The notes: generated by a model from the sequence alone, not told the origin. Shown: positions 24,953 to 32,869, counted from the stretch's first letter. The stretch: 32,869 nt of DNA from Solirubrobacterales bacterium (GCA_019240655.1 JAFAXX010000032.1:1-32869), one strand, 5' to 3'. Program-made: numbers and translations.

Positions 24953-25044
24953 ATACGGTACCTACACCGACGGTTCTTCGCCGCGGTTTGCGCCGATCCT
25001 CCGCCGCGGGTGCTCCGGCCCACCCGGGTCTCGTCATGGCCAGA

Positions 25045-25299
25045 TCAGGAGTGGGCGCTTGGCGTGGGTACGAGCGGTCCGCGCGCCGCCGCCCGCGCCC
25101 GCCGACGCGGGAGCCTGATCCGAACGTGCTCGGCGACCAGGTACGAGCCGACCACGAACGCCAGGACGAGGATCGTCTCGAGCCTCTCGCGGAGCACGAG
25201 CAGCCCGCTGTCGAGCACGACCGCCCCGTGGCTCAGGTTGGTGGGAGCTCCGCCGGCCGGTCGGCGACTGGACGCCCGCCGCGTGGCCAATGCCGCCAC
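25045..25299 (-). CDS. Small single-pass membrane protein or gene remnant
   Basis: An 84-aa frame with one convincing membrane helix (LETILVLAFVVGSYLVAEHV) after SGLLVLRER. The latter recalls the first helix of FTR1-type iron permeases (consensus LREGLE) with Gly replaced by Arg, but no further FTR1 helices follow in any minus-strand frame. It begins 12 nt after the rtcB stop on the same strand, from a GTG at 25299 without a clear ribosome-binding site. It is either a tiny membrane protein of the rtcB operon or a degraded gene. The FTR1 resemblance is weak. Confidence 0.4.
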   Translation of the reverse strand: MAALATRRASSRRPAGGAPTNLSHGAVVLDSGLLVLRERLETILVLAFVVGSYLVAEHVRIRLPRRRARAAARGPLVPTPSAHS

Positions 25300-25311
25300 A
25301 CGCGGAGCGCG

Positions 25312-26751
25312 TCAGCCCTTTACAACGCCGATCGGCCGCAGCCGCGCCACCCGGGCCGCCAGGCCCGCGCGCTCGACCACGGCGACGACGTTGTCCACGT
25401 CCTTGTAGGCCTGCGGCGCCTCCTCGGCGAGCCCGCGCGATGACACCGCGCGCACGACGATTCCGTCGGCTTCGAGCTGCCGGCGCAGCGCCGCGCCGTC
25501 GACTGATTTGCGCACGGCGGTCCGCGACTGTCGTCGCCCCGCGCCGTGGCAGGTGGTGCCGAAGGAGCGGCGCATCGAGCCCTCACGGCCGGTAAGCACG
25601 TAGGAGGCGGTGCCCATGCTGCCCGGGATGAACACCGGTTGTCCCACCTCCCGGTAGGCCGCGGGAATCTCGGGATGCCGGGGCGGAAAGGCGCGCGTCG
25701 CGCCCTTGCGGTGCACGCAGAGCCTGCGAGCACCATGCTCCTCGAGCTTGGCCACGTTGTGGGCGACGTCATACACCTGCCGTGTCTCGCGCGCCGTCGC
25801 CACTCCGAGGACCCGCGCCACGCCGTGCCTGACGCGATCGGCTATCGCGGCTCGGTTGGCCCAGGCGAAGTTCGCCGCGGCGGCCATCGCCGCCAGGTAC
25901 GCCTGTCCGTCGGGCGAGCCGATCGGGGCGCATGAGAGCTGGCGGTCTGGCAGCCGGATCCCGTAGCCGGCGAGCTTGGCGTCCATGCGCTTCACGAAGT
26001 CGGTGCACACCTGGTGGCCGAGGCCGCGGGATCCCGAGTGGATCAGCACGGTCACCTGTCCCGGCTCGAGCCCGAAGGCGGCGGCGGCGGCCGCGTCGTA
26101 GATCCGCTCGACCGCCTGCAACTCGAGGAAGTGGTTGCCGGAACCGAGCGTGCCGATCTGGCTGGCACCGCGCTCGCGGGCCCGCGCCGATACGGCCGCG
26201 GGGTCGGCCTCGGGAAGGCGACCGCCGGACTCGGTGAGCTCGAGGTCGGCCTCGGTCCCGATGCCCAGGTCCTCGAGCAACGCCCGGGGACCGAGCGAGA
26301 GCACCCGCGCGAGGTCGGCGCCGGCCACTCCCTCGCGCGCGCCGCGGCCCCCGGCGCCGACCGGCACCCGGCGGGAGAGCTCGTGCACCAGTGGCTCCCT
26401 GCGCGCGCCCAGGGCGTCGACGTCGAGCGGCAGCGCCAGCAGCCGGACGCCGCAATTGATGTCGTAGCCGACGCCACCGGGAGAGACGACGCCGTCCGGC
26501 TCCTCGGTTGCCGCCACGCCGCCCACCGGGAAGCCGTAACCCTGGTGGATGTCCGGCATCGCCAGCGACGCTTCGACGATCCCCGGCAGGGTGGCCACGT
26601 TGCCAAGCTGCTCGAGCGAGTGGTCGCGTTCGATCGCGGCCAGAAGCTCGGCGTCGGCGAACAGCCGGCCCGGCACCCGCATTCCCGGCACCGACCCGAT
26701 CGGGATCTCCCAGAGCTCGTTGTCAAGTTGCCTCAGCGCCAGCTCAGACAT
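25312..26751 (-). CDS. rtcB: RNA-splicing ligase RtcB
   Basis: A 479-aa GTP- and Mn-dependent ligase joining RNA 2',3'-cyclic phosphate (3'-phosphate) ends to 5'-OH ends. Metal and catalytic residues are all visible: C100 in DINCGVR, H207 in GSGNHF, H238 in HSGSR, H331 in AHNVA and the guanylated histidine H402 in CHGAGR. The ATG at 26751 begins the expected N-terminus and overlaps the end of the archease gene by 8 nt, so the pair is translationally coupled. Bacterial RtcB is used in RNA repair and tRNA healing; no RtcR regulator or sigma-54-type promoter is present here. Confidence 0.96.
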   Translation of the reverse strand: MSELALRQLDNELWEIPIGSVPGMRVPGRLFADAELLAAIERDHSLEQLGNVATLPGIVEASLAMPDIHQGYGFPVGGVAATEEPDGVVSPGGVGYDINCGVRLLALPLDVDALGARREPLVHELSRRVPVGAGGRGAREGVAGADLARVLSLGPRALLEDLGIGTEADLELTESGGRLPEADPAAVSARARERGASQIGTLGSGNHFLELQAVERIYDAAAAAAFGLEPGQVTVLIHSGSRGLGHQVCTDFVKRMDAKLAGYGIRLPDRQLSCAPIGSPDGQAYLAAMAAAANFAWANRAAIADRVRHGVARVLGVATARETRQVYDVAHNVAKLEEHGARRLCVHRKGATRAFPPRHPEIPAAYREVGQPVFIPGSMGTASYVLTGREGSMRRSFGTTCHGAGRRQSRTAVRKSVDGAALRRQLEADGIVVRAVSSRGLAEEAPQAYKDVDNVVAVVERAGLAARVARLRPIGVVKG

Positions 26752-27181
26752 CGAGCACCACACGAGCGACATACCCCGGCCCGCCGGGCTCGAACATGAG
26801 GCCGTGGAGCGTGACCGCCTTGACCAGCGGTGGCGGAGCCCCGAGCACGCCCTCGACGGTGGCGCTGAGGCCGTCCGGCCGCAGGTCGGCGTCGGCGAGG
26901 CCGGTGGCCACGAACCCCTCCGACTCGCCGAGGAACACGAGCTCCTCGAGCCACCCGGCCAGCAGCGCCGCGCGGTCCCGGCGAGGGCCTGCCGGGGGGC
27001 AATCCAGGACCGGCTCGGGCGGCACGGTGACGGTTCGCCGCACGGGCGCCGCATCACCCGCGGCGCGAGGCCCGCCCAGCAGGTCGGTCAGCGCGGCGAG
27101 GGCGTCGGCGAACACCTCGCGCTCGCTGTGCGCCTCGATCTGGAGCTCGACCTCGGCGGTGTGCTCGGCCCAGCGGTACAC
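26744..27181 (-). CDS. Archease, RtcB activator
   Basis: A 145-aa protein of the archease family, which speeds guanylylation and multiple turnover of RtcB and binds metal through acidic residues. The opening YRWAEHTAEVELQIEA matches the family's EHTADV motif with Glu instead of Asp, a conservative change at a metal-ligand position. The end KAVTLHGLMF, then ARVVLDV, is also typical. The start is GTG 27181; the frame is open for 32 further codons upstream without any ATG, GTG or TTG. Those codons contain the 15-bp repeat described separately, so the N-terminus sits at the edge of an expanded tract. It overlaps rtcB by 8 nt. Confidence 0.9.
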   Translation of the reverse strand: MYRWAEHTAEVELQIEAHSEREVFADALAALTDLLGGPRAAGDAAPVRRTVTVPPEPVLDCPPAGPRRDRAALLAGWLEELVFLGESEGFVATGLADADLRPDGLSATVEGVLGAPPPLVKAVTLHGLMFEPGGPGYVARVVLDV

Positions 27182-27183
27182 GT

Positions 27184-27243
27184 CCTCACGGTATCCGGCG
27201 TCACGGTACCTGGCGTCACGGTACGCGACCTCACGGTACCCGG
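27184..27243 (-). repeat. Four 15-bp tandem repeats abutting the archease start
   Basis: Units at 27184-27198, 27199-27213, 27214-27228 and 27229-27243, minus-strand consensus CCGGGTACCGTGASG. A degraded fifth copy, ACGTGTACCGCTGGG, is the archease start itself (GTG TAC CGC TGG). The period is five codons, and in the archease frame it would read Y-R-(D/E)-x-x. The tract lies in the divergent promoter region shared with the DUF457 gene at 27327. Confidence 0.85.
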
Positions 27244-27314
27244 CCTCACACGCGGCCGTTCGGGTCCGTGCGCAGCCTCACAGCGCGGTGCTCTTGCCGC
27301 GGTCGCGCGTCGCC

Positions 27315-27320
27315 GATAAT
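27315..27320 (+). promoter_or_regulatory. -10 hexamer for a leaderless DUF457 transcript
   Basis: GATAAT ends 6 nt before the GTG at 27327, and CTTGCC (27293-27298) lies 16 nt upstream as a possible -35. There is no Shine-Dalgarno before the GTG, so transcription probably begins at the start codon. This also supports choosing GTG 27327. Confidence 0.45.
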
Positions 27321-27326
27321 CGATGG

Positions 27327-28052
27327 GTGACCACCGTCTCGCCATGTTCCCGAAAGCGCCTTCAGGGACGGCGTCCGCCCGCGCTCTCGCCGGCGACGCT
27401 CGCGTTCGTCGTCGTGCTGCTCGCCGGCGCCGACTGGGGCGCGAGGGTCGCCGGCGACACCGTGTTCCCTGGCGGTCCGCTCGATGAGCTCGCGCATCTC
27501 CTGACGACGGTGGTCGTGTTCTGGGCGCTCGGGTCGCGGGCCTGCCGGCGGTTTCTCGTGCCGGCCATGATCGCATCGGTGGCGATCGACCTCGACCATG
27601 TCCCCGGTCGCTTCGGCGTCGACTGGCTGACTGCGGGCACCCCGCGGCCCTACTCGCACTCGGTCCTCGTGGTGGCCGCTGTTCTCGGGCTTGCGGCCCT
27701 GTGGCCGCGGCGGCGTGATCTGCTGCTCGGGGTGGCGATCGGCTTGGCGATTCACTTCTGGCGCGACATGGGCGAGGGCGGGGCCGGCGTCTCGCTGCTC
27801 TGGCCGGTCTCCTACCGCGCGTACCAATATCCCCACGGCGCGTATGTCGCGGTCATCGCGCTGTTCGTTGTGATCGACGCCGCGCGCTGCGTGTTCGGCG
27901 GGCGAGCAATGAGCGAGCCGGTCGGAGCGGCACCGGTGCCCACGCCGCGCGGCGGCCGGCTCCGGGTCGCCGCCCAGCCGAGGCTCGAGCCCGGTTACAA
28001 CGCGACCTGTGAGCCCATCATCACCGTGCGCTCGGCGGGCAGCTTGAACTGA
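27327..28052 (+). CDS. DUF457 (YdjM-type) membrane-bound metal-dependent hydrolase
   Basis: A 241-aa membrane protein with about five helices. Family motifs with candidate metal ligands are DELAHLLTT, AIDLDHVPGRFG, RPYSHSVL and IHFWRDMGEG. The hydrolase label comes from the family; no substrate is known. The C-terminal 40 residues are low-complexity and overlap the 3' end of the convergent kup gene by 58 nt. GTG 27327 is the start, supported by GATAAT 6 nt upstream; the ATG at 27323 is out of frame. Confidence 0.8.
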   Translation: MTTVSPCSRKRLQGRRPPALSPATLAFVVVLLAGADWGARVAGDTVFPGGPLDELAHLLTTVVVFWALGSRACRRFLVPAMIASVAIDLDHVPGRFGVDWLTAGTPRPYSHSVLVVAAVLGLAALWPRRRDLLLGVAIGLAIHFWRDMGEGGAGVSLLWPVSYRAYQYPHGAYVAVIALFVVIDAARCVFGGRAMSEPVGAAPVPTPRGGRLRVAAQPRLEPGYNATCEPIITVRSAGSLN

Positions 28053-30208
28053 TCCATCGGCGTGGCCGCGTTGCGCGCCATGGCGATGAACAGCGCCTTG
28101 CGCCAGCGCGCCATGCCGGAATCGGCGGACGGAGTGATCGTCATCCGCGAGACGATGTACGCCGCGTGCTCGAGGTCGAGATTTCGGCTCAGCAGGCCCT
28201 GCTTGCGGGCCAGCGCCAGCGCTGCCGGCACGTCCTGACTGTCGCGATAGCCGACGCGGATGGTCACGTGGATGATCTTGCACAGGCCTGTGCCCACCGT
28301 GTCGGTGACCAGGCGGTCCGAGGGCTCGACGTGAGGGACGCTGACTGGATCGATCGAGACGATAAGCACCTTCTCGTGCATGGCGTGGATGCGTTCGACC
28401 TCCGCGCGCAGCGCCAGGGGCGTGGTCTCCCGGCCGGGGTTGAGGAATACCGCGGTGCCCGGAACGCGGGAGATCGGCGACTGGCCGGTGCGAAGATCTT
28501 CGAGGAACTCGGTCAGCGAGCCTTCCTCCTCGATGCGGTTGCGGGTGACGATTTCACGGCCGCGCCGCCAGGTGATCATGACGAAGGCGAAGACGAGGCC
28601 GACGCACAGAGGCAGGTAGGCACCGTGCTCGACCTTCGACACGTTCGCGCTGAAGAACGCCACCTCGACGGTCAAGAACAGACCACCGAGGATGGCGAGC
28701 CGCCAGCGGGGAGTGCGCCACAGAGAGCGTGCGACGGCCAGGAACAGAATCGTGTTGAGAATGAATGTGCCGGTGACCGCGACCCCGTAGATGTCGGCCA
28801 GCTTGGCCGAGTGGCGAAAGCCGACGATCAGCGCGACGACGCCGGTGGCCAGCAGCCAGTTGATCACCGGGACATAGATCTGGCCCTCGGTCTCGGAGGT
28901 GTGACGTACCCGCAGGCGCGGCAGGAGACCGAGCTGAACCGCCTGGCGGGCCACCGAGTAGGAGCCCGTGATGGCCGCCTGCGAGGCGATGATCGTAGCC
29001 ATCGTCGCGAGGATCACCATCGGGATGAGCAGGGCGTGCGGGACCAGCAGGAAGAACGGGTTGGCGATGTCGGCGGGATGGTGCAGTATCAGCGCGCTCT
29101 GGCCGAGGTATGACAGCAGCACCGCCGGCAGGACGACGAGGAACCACGTGAAGCGGATCGGGCCGGCGCCGAAATGGCCGCGGTCGGCGTACAGGGCCTC
29201 CGCTCCGGTCACGCACAGCACGACGCCGCCCAGGGTCAGGAACGCCGCCACGCCGTGGTCGACCATGAAGCGCACCGCCCAGGTCGGCGACAGCCCTTGG
29301 ACGACGCTCGGATCTCGCGCCACCTGGGTCGCCCCCAGCACGGCGATGATGGTGAAGAAGAGCAAGATGATGGGCCCGAACAGCCAGCCGACTGCCCCCG
29401 TGCCGTAGCGCTGTACGGCAAACAGCAGCACCAGGATGGTCAGCGAAATGGGGACGACGAGATGCGAGAGGCTCGGACTGACCACGTTGAGGCCCTCGAC
29501 GCTCGAGATAACCGAAATGGCCGGGGTGATCATTCCGTCACCGAAGAACAGGCCGGCGCCGAAGATGCCTAGGATCACCAGGGCCCCGGCGTGCGGGACC
29601 TTGCGGCGTTGGACCAGCGCCGCCAGCGCCATGATCCCGCCGTCGCCGCGGTTGTGGGCGCGCATGATGAAGCCGGCGTACTTGAACGAGACCTCGATCA
29701 TCAGCGCCCAAAAGATCAGCGACACGACGCCATAGACGCCCGCCAGCGTGGGCCGCGCGGCGTCGGCGTGCTGCCCGAAGATCGTCTGGACCGTGTACAG
29801 CGGGCTCGTACCGAGGTCGCCGTAGACGATGCCCAGCGCGCCCAGCGCGAGCACCAGGCGGCTGGCGTGGGCGACGACGTCGCGGTGGTCGTCGCTGCGG
29901 AAGTCCTTTGGCGCCTCCTTCGGCAGCGGCGCGGGACGGACGGGCCAGGCCCCCAGCTTGTGGGCGGCCTCGTTGAAGCTGCGGGGTGCCCGCGGCGCGG
30001 CTGGGCTCGGCTCGGCGTCCGTGCGCCGCTGTCCGGCCGAGGGACCGCGCTCTCGGGTCGCCGAGAGGCCTCGCCCCGGCTCCGCGTCGGAGCCGGAGTC
30101 CTGCCGTCCCGCGCCGGCCCCTTCCGGCGCCGGCGCCGGATCTGGCTGCGGCTCCGCCGGCGAACCCGACGCGGGCAGAACGCTTCGGCGTTGGTCTGGT
30201 GCGGTCAT
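27995..30208 (-). CDS. kup: Kup/Trk-type low-affinity potassium transporter
   Basis: A 737-aa K+/H+ symporter of the Kup (HAK/KUP/KT) family. The hallmark GIVYGDLGTSPLYT marks the first of about 12 membrane helices (130-500), followed by FKYAGFIMRAHNRGDGGIMAL, GDGMITPAISVISSVEGL and the cytoplasmic C-terminal domain (about 530-737). The first 100 residues are a Pro/Ala/Gly/Glu-rich disordered extension not seen in standard Kup. The ATG at 30208 has no better internal competitor, since no other ATG occurs before the first helix. TAGAAT at 30238-30233 may be its -10. The 3' end overlaps the DUF457 gene. Confidence 0.93.
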   Translation of the reverse strand: MTAPDQRRSVLPASGSPAEPQPDPAPAPEGAGAGRQDSGSDAEPGRGLSATRERGPSAGQRRTDAEPSPAAPRAPRSFNEAAHKLGAWPVRPAPLPKEAPKDFRSDDHRDVVAHASRLVLALGALGIVYGDLGTSPLYTVQTIFGQHADAARPTLAGVYGVVSLIFWALMIEVSFKYAGFIMRAHNRGDGGIMALAALVQRRKVPHAGALVILGIFGAGLFFGDGMITPAISVISSVEGLNVVSPSLSHLVVPISLTILVLLFAVQRYGTGAVGWLFGPIILLFFTIIAVLGATQVARDPSVVQGLSPTWAVRFMVDHGVAAFLTLGGVVLCVTGAEALYADRGHFGAGPIRFTWFLVVLPAVLLSYLGQSALILHHPADIANPFFLLVPHALLIPMVILATMATIIASQAAITGSYSVARQAVQLGLLPRLRVRHTSETEGQIYVPVINWLLATGVVALIVGFRHSAKLADIYGVAVTGTFILNTILFLAVARSLWRTPRWRLAILGGLFLTVEVAFFSANVSKVEHGAYLPLCVGLVFAFVMITWRRGREIVTRNRIEEEGSLTEFLEDLRTGQSPISRVPGTAVFLNPGRETTPLALRAEVERIHAMHEKVLIVSIDPVSVPHVEPSDRLVTDTVGTGLCKIIHVTIRVGYRDSQDVPAALALARKQGLLSRNLDLEHAAYIVSRMTITPSADSGMARWRKALFIAMARNAATPMDQFKLPAERTVMMGSQVAL

Positions 30209-30383
30209 GTCTGGTGCGCGCCGAGAAGCCCGATTCTACTCACCGTTGGGCGGTCGGGTGCACGGTGCTCGACGACTTCGCTCGCTGCTCGCGCGCTGGC
30301 AGTTCACTCGCGCCTCGGAGGCGCTGGCGCGGCGCGGCGCGAGCCGCTGTCGCTGACCGACCGGCGCGGACGGCCAACCGGGG

Positions 30384-30773
30384 TCAGACGTCCTCCGAAT
30401 CGGCCTGCTCGGCGCGGGGGTCGACCCCAGGGTGATTCAAATCGACGATCAGCAGCTCGCCGTCCAGGCGAGCCGGCCGTCTGACCGACGTCGAGGTGTC
30501 GATTTCGTAGTAGCTGACGAACGCGGAGCCCGAGATCAGCCAGGTGGCGTGATTTTCGACCGGCGCCCGAACCTGGTAGGCGTGCTCCACGGAGCTGTCG
30601 GCCTTCCGCAGGCCGACCAGCCGCGCGTCTGCGTCGTATAGAAGTTCGACGAACTCCGGTCCCTGCAGCGCGTCGAAAGAAGCCTTGTTCAGCGAGATGA
30701 CGCCCTTCTTCTGGATCGTCACGAAAGGCTGGCGTCCCGAGCGCCGCTGGCGCGTGAAGGTCTCGAACGGCAT
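30384..30773 (-). CDS. Small hypothetical protein, beta-rich
   Basis: A 129-aa protein. The segment VTIQKKGVISLNKASFDAL, then VELLYDADARLVGLRKAD, looks like a compact alpha/beta fold with alternating strands, as in small actinobacterial proteins of unknown function. There are no cysteines, signal peptide or membrane helix. The start is ATG 30773, before PFETFTRQRR; an in-frame ATG at 30869 adds 32 residues rich in Asn/His, whose codons are poorer in GC than the rest and look intergenic. It is followed by 175 nt without a gene before kup, containing a 7-bp palindrome (30310-30324). Confidence 0.65.
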   Translation of the reverse strand: MPFETFTRQRRSGRQPFVTIQKKGVISLNKASFDALQGPEFVELLYDADARLVGLRKADSSVEHAYQVRAPVENHATWLISGSAFVSYYEIDTSTSVRRPARLDGELLIVDLNHPGVDPRAEQADSEDV

Positions 30774-30919
30774 GCTGGGGATGCTATTGAAAGACAGCGC
30801 GGCGCGCCCGTCATTGCCGTTTGGTTGATGATTGGCGTGGTTCGCGCGTAGCGAGACGTCGACCCCCATCGGGAACCCAACGCGTGTCAGTACTTCGATC
30901 AGAGCGTCGAACCGGGGAC

Positions 30920-31903
30920 GTGTGCGTCGGCGTGATCGCGAATCCCGCCTCCGGGCGGGACGTTCGCCGCCTCGTTGCCGGCGCCTCGGTGTTCGGCAAC
31001 GCCGACAAGGCGGCCATGGTGCTCCGCCTGATGGCGGGGCTTGGCGCCACCGGGGTCGAGCGAGTGCTGATGCTGCCGGCCGGCGATGGGCTCTCGACGA
31101 CGCTGCACCGTTACCTGCGCGCCGCGCCGCCCGGGCTCCCGGCGCTCGAAGAGCTCGAGATGGCGCTCGAGGGCACCGCCCGTGACAGTACCGTCGCCGT
31201 TACGCGGATGCTCGCCGAGGGGGTGCGGGCGATCGTCGTCCTCGGAGGCGACGGTACGCACCGCGTCGTCGCCAAGGCGTGCGGCGACGTTCCGCTTTGC
31301 GCAATCTCGACCGGAACGAACAACGTCTTCCCCGAGATGCGCGAGACCACCGTGGCCGGTATGGCGGTGGGGCTGGTGGCGACCGCACGTGCGGGTCGCG
31401 CGGCGCTGCGTCGCGAGAGCGCGCTCGCGGTATCGGTGAACGGGGCCGAGCCCGAGCTGGCGCTCGTCGACGTTTCGGTGAGTGCGCAGCGGTTCGTGGG
31501 CTCGCGCGCCGTGTGGCGACCGGACGGCGTCAGCGAGCTGTTCGTCACGTTCGCTACGCCCGCCGCCGTGGGGCTTTCGGCGATCGCCGGCGCGTTACAG
31601 CCACTGCCACGCGGCGGCGGGCGCGGGCTGCACGTCCGCCTCGCCCCGGACGGGGAGCGGACCGTGCTCGCTGCGATCGCGCCCGGGTTGATCGCGCCCG
31701 TTCGCGTCGCCTCGCACCGGGTGATCGAGCTCGGCGAGCTGGTCGAGCTGGCGGCCGGCACGGGCGCCATCGCGCTCGACGGCGAGCGCGAGCTCGAACG
31801 CCCGCGGGCCGTTTCGGCGACCATCCGGCTTGTGCCGGGGCCGTACACTATCGACGTCGACGCGGCCATGGCGATCGCCCAGGCCCAGCGCCGGACGACA
31901 TAG
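30920..31903 (+). CDS. acoX: AcoX-type NAD-kinase-fold protein
   Basis: A 327-aa protein with the diacylglycerol/NAD-kinase fold: CVGVIANPASGRDVR at the N-terminus, then the nucleotide-binding VVLGGDGTHRVV near 112 and ISTGTNNVFPEM. AcoX stands first in many acetoin dehydrogenase operons; its exact reaction is not settled. GTG 30920 is preferred because the fold starts at once; GTG 30884 would add 12 residues. It lies 33 nt before the E1-alpha gene on the same strand and is likely co-transcribed with it. The divergent gene at 30773 shares its 146-bp upstream region. Confidence 0.85.
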   Translation: MCVGVIANPASGRDVRRLVAGASVFGNADKAAMVLRLMAGLGATGVERVLMLPAGDGLSTTLHRYLRAAPPGLPALEELEMALEGTARDSTVAVTRMLAEGVRAIVVLGGDGTHRVVAKACGDVPLCAISTGTNNVFPEMRETTVAGMAVGLVATARAGRAALRRESALAVSVNGAEPELALVDVSVSAQRFVGSRAVWRPDGVSELFVTFATPAAVGLSAIAGALQPLPRGGGRGLHVRLAPDGERTVLAAIAPGLIAPVRVASHRVIELGELVELAAGTGAIALDGERELERPRAVSATIRLVPGPYTIDVDAAMAIAQAQRRTT

Positions 31904-31936
31904 CTTGCGACAAGCACAGGAGGAAGGGAGGAGGCC

Positions 31937-32869
31937 GTGTCCGCAGTGGCGCACCCCCATGTGGGGGACCTGTCGAAGGAGCAGCTGCTCGACGCCTATC
32001 GGGTGATGCGCACAATCCGCGAATTCGAGGAGCGCCTGCACCGCGAGTTCGCGACCGGTGAGATCCCCGGCTTCGTCCATCTCTACGCGGGCGAGGAGGC
32101 GATCGCGGCCGGCGTCATCGGCCATCTGCGCCCCGACGACTACGTGGCCAGCACGCACCGCGGCCACGGACACGCGATCGCCAAGGGCTGCGACGTGCCG
32201 GCCATGATGGCCGAGATCTACGGCAAGCGAACCGGCCTGTGCCACGGCAAGGGCGGCTCGATGCACATCGCCGATCTCCATCAGGGTATGCTCGGGGCGA
32301 ACGGCATCGTCGGCGGCGGTCCGCCGTTGATCTGCGGCGTCGGCCTGACGGCGAAGGTCAAGCAGACCGACCAGGTGGCGGTCTCGTTCACGGGCGACGG
32401 CGGCTCCAACCAGGGGACTTTCCTCGAGGCGCTCAATCTCGCCAGCGTGTGGCAGCTGCCGTGCGTCTTCGTGGTCGAGAACAACGGCTATGCCGAGGCC
32501 ACGTCGAGCATCTTCCACCAGTCCGGGGTCGACGTCGCCAAGCGCGCCGACGGCTTCGGGATGCCCGGGGTCGTCGTCGACGGCTTCGATTTCTTCGCCG
32601 TACACGAGGTCGCCGGCGAGGCGATCCACCGCGCGCGCGGCGGTGGCGGCCCGACCCTCATCGAGTGCAAGGTGGGCCGCTACTTCGGGCACTTCGAGGG
32701 CGACCAGCAGACGTATCGCAAGGCGAACGAGGTGGAGGACCTGCGGCGCGAGCGCGACTGCCTGCAGGCCTTCGCACGGCGGGTCACCGAAGCGGCGATG
32801 ATTACGCGCTCCGAGCTCGAGGCGATCGACCGCGCGACATCGGAGCTCATCGACGGGGCGGTCGCCGAC
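31937..32869 (+). CDS. acoA: Acetoin/2-oxoacid dehydrogenase E1 alpha subunit (partial, cut by window end)
   Basis: The first 311 codons of a thiamine-diphosphate-dependent E1 alpha subunit. The TPP-binding motif GDGGSN begins at residue 153 and closes with ENNGYAE at 181-187. GKGGSMHIAD and GANGIVGGGPP are family segments. RYFGHFEGDQQTYR near the end is typical of acetoin-dehydrogenase alpha (AcoA) rather than pyruvate E1. Acetoin is split into acetyl-CoA and acetaldehyde by the full complex. GTG 31937 follows the strong Shine-Dalgarno GGGAGGAGG. With acoX upstream, an acoXABC operon continues beyond the window. No stop codon is present. Confidence 0.92.
   Translation, partial: MSAVAHPHVGDLSKEQLLDAYRVMRTIREFEERLHREFATGEIPGFVHLYAGEEAIAAGVIGHLRPDDYVASTHRGHGHAIAKGCDVPAMMAEIYGKRTGLCHGKGGSMHIADLHQGMLGANGIVGGGPPLICGVGLTAKVKQTDQVAVSFTGDGGSNQGTFLEALNLASVWQLPCVFVVENNGYAEATSSIFHQSGVDVAKRADGFGMPGVVVDGFDFFAVHEVAGEAIHRARGGGGPTLIECKVGRYFGHFEGDQQTYRKANEVEDLRRERDCLQAFARRVTEAAMITRSELEAIDRATSELIDGAVAD

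Noticed and set aside
27184-27243. Possible CRISPR-like array
   Set aside because: Units are 15 bp with no spacers and no cas genes; it is a simple tandem repeat.
30209-30383. Possible c-di-AMP (ydaO-type) riboswitch ahead of kup
   Set aside because: The 175-nt gap has a 7-bp palindrome and a -10-like TAGAAT close to kup, but no conserved riboswitch core was recognised and the leader from that -10 would be too short.

Overview
The window is very GC-rich and has the short intergenic gaps, GTG/TTG starts and long antisense open frames of a high-GC actinobacterium. Protein content (a CarH-like MerR regulator, PRC-barrel/DUF2382 stress protein, SpoIIE-type phosphatase, actinobacterial SigB/SigF-type promoters, a diiron-monooxygenase-type accessory cluster) fits an Actinomycetota soil lineage, perhaps Thermoleophilia/Solirubrobacterales. 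The phylum is well supported; the lineage is a guess. No phage, transposase, integrase, plasmid or CRISPR feature was seen.

Layout. (1) 1-4839: a zinc-ribbon/PAS protein, tRNA-Ser(GGA), an M29 aminopeptidase, a divergent fatty-acyl-CoA ligase with a triplicated start region, and a low-complexity membrane-anchored protein. (2) 4940-7063: a secreted PlcC/AcpA-type phosphoesterase. (3) 7218-13384: a stress-related block. A CarH-like MerR/B12 regulator and a PRC-barrel/DUF2382 protein are divergent, and the gap between them holds two SigB-like promoters and an 8-bp inverted repeat. Then come a TetR-HTH/GAF/SpoIIE-phosphatase fusion, a small protein with a Q/G/Y-rich tail, a two-helix membrane protein and a YihY/BrkB protein. 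(4) 13415-23647: a catabolic block. On the minus strand: AraC regulator, LivF ATPase, glyoxalase-like VOC protein, amidohydrolase, DUF59 protein, Zn-alcohol dehydrogenase and a cysteine-motif protein, several joined by ATGA overlaps. Divergently on the plus strand: a MetE-core zinc enzyme, a branched-chain-type solute-binding lipoprotein and an acyl-CoA ligase. The amidohydrolase-DUF59-ADH trio normally accompanies propane/MimABCD-type diiron monooxygenases, but no monooxygenase gene is present here. (5) 23655-30208: a membrane-anchored M23-like protein lacking one zinc ligand, an archease-RtcB RNA ligase operon with a small membrane ORF, a DUF457 membrane hydrolase and a Kup potassium transporter. 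(6) 30384-32869: a small unknown protein, then acoX and the start of acoA, the beginning of an acetoin/2-oxoacid dehydrogenase operon that runs off the window.

How the genes may work together (inference): block 3 looks like a general-stress/light-response island in which a SigB-like factor drives both a B12-type sensor gene and its stress-protein neighbour. Block 4 looks like an AraC-controlled uptake and degradation unit for a small organic compound, with import by a LivF/solute-binding system, oxidation by ADH and activation by the acyl-CoA ligase. The archease-RtcB pair is a standard RNA repair/ligation module. Several genes have a -10-like hexamer 6-7 nt before the start codon and no Shine-Dalgarno, suggesting leaderless transcripts.
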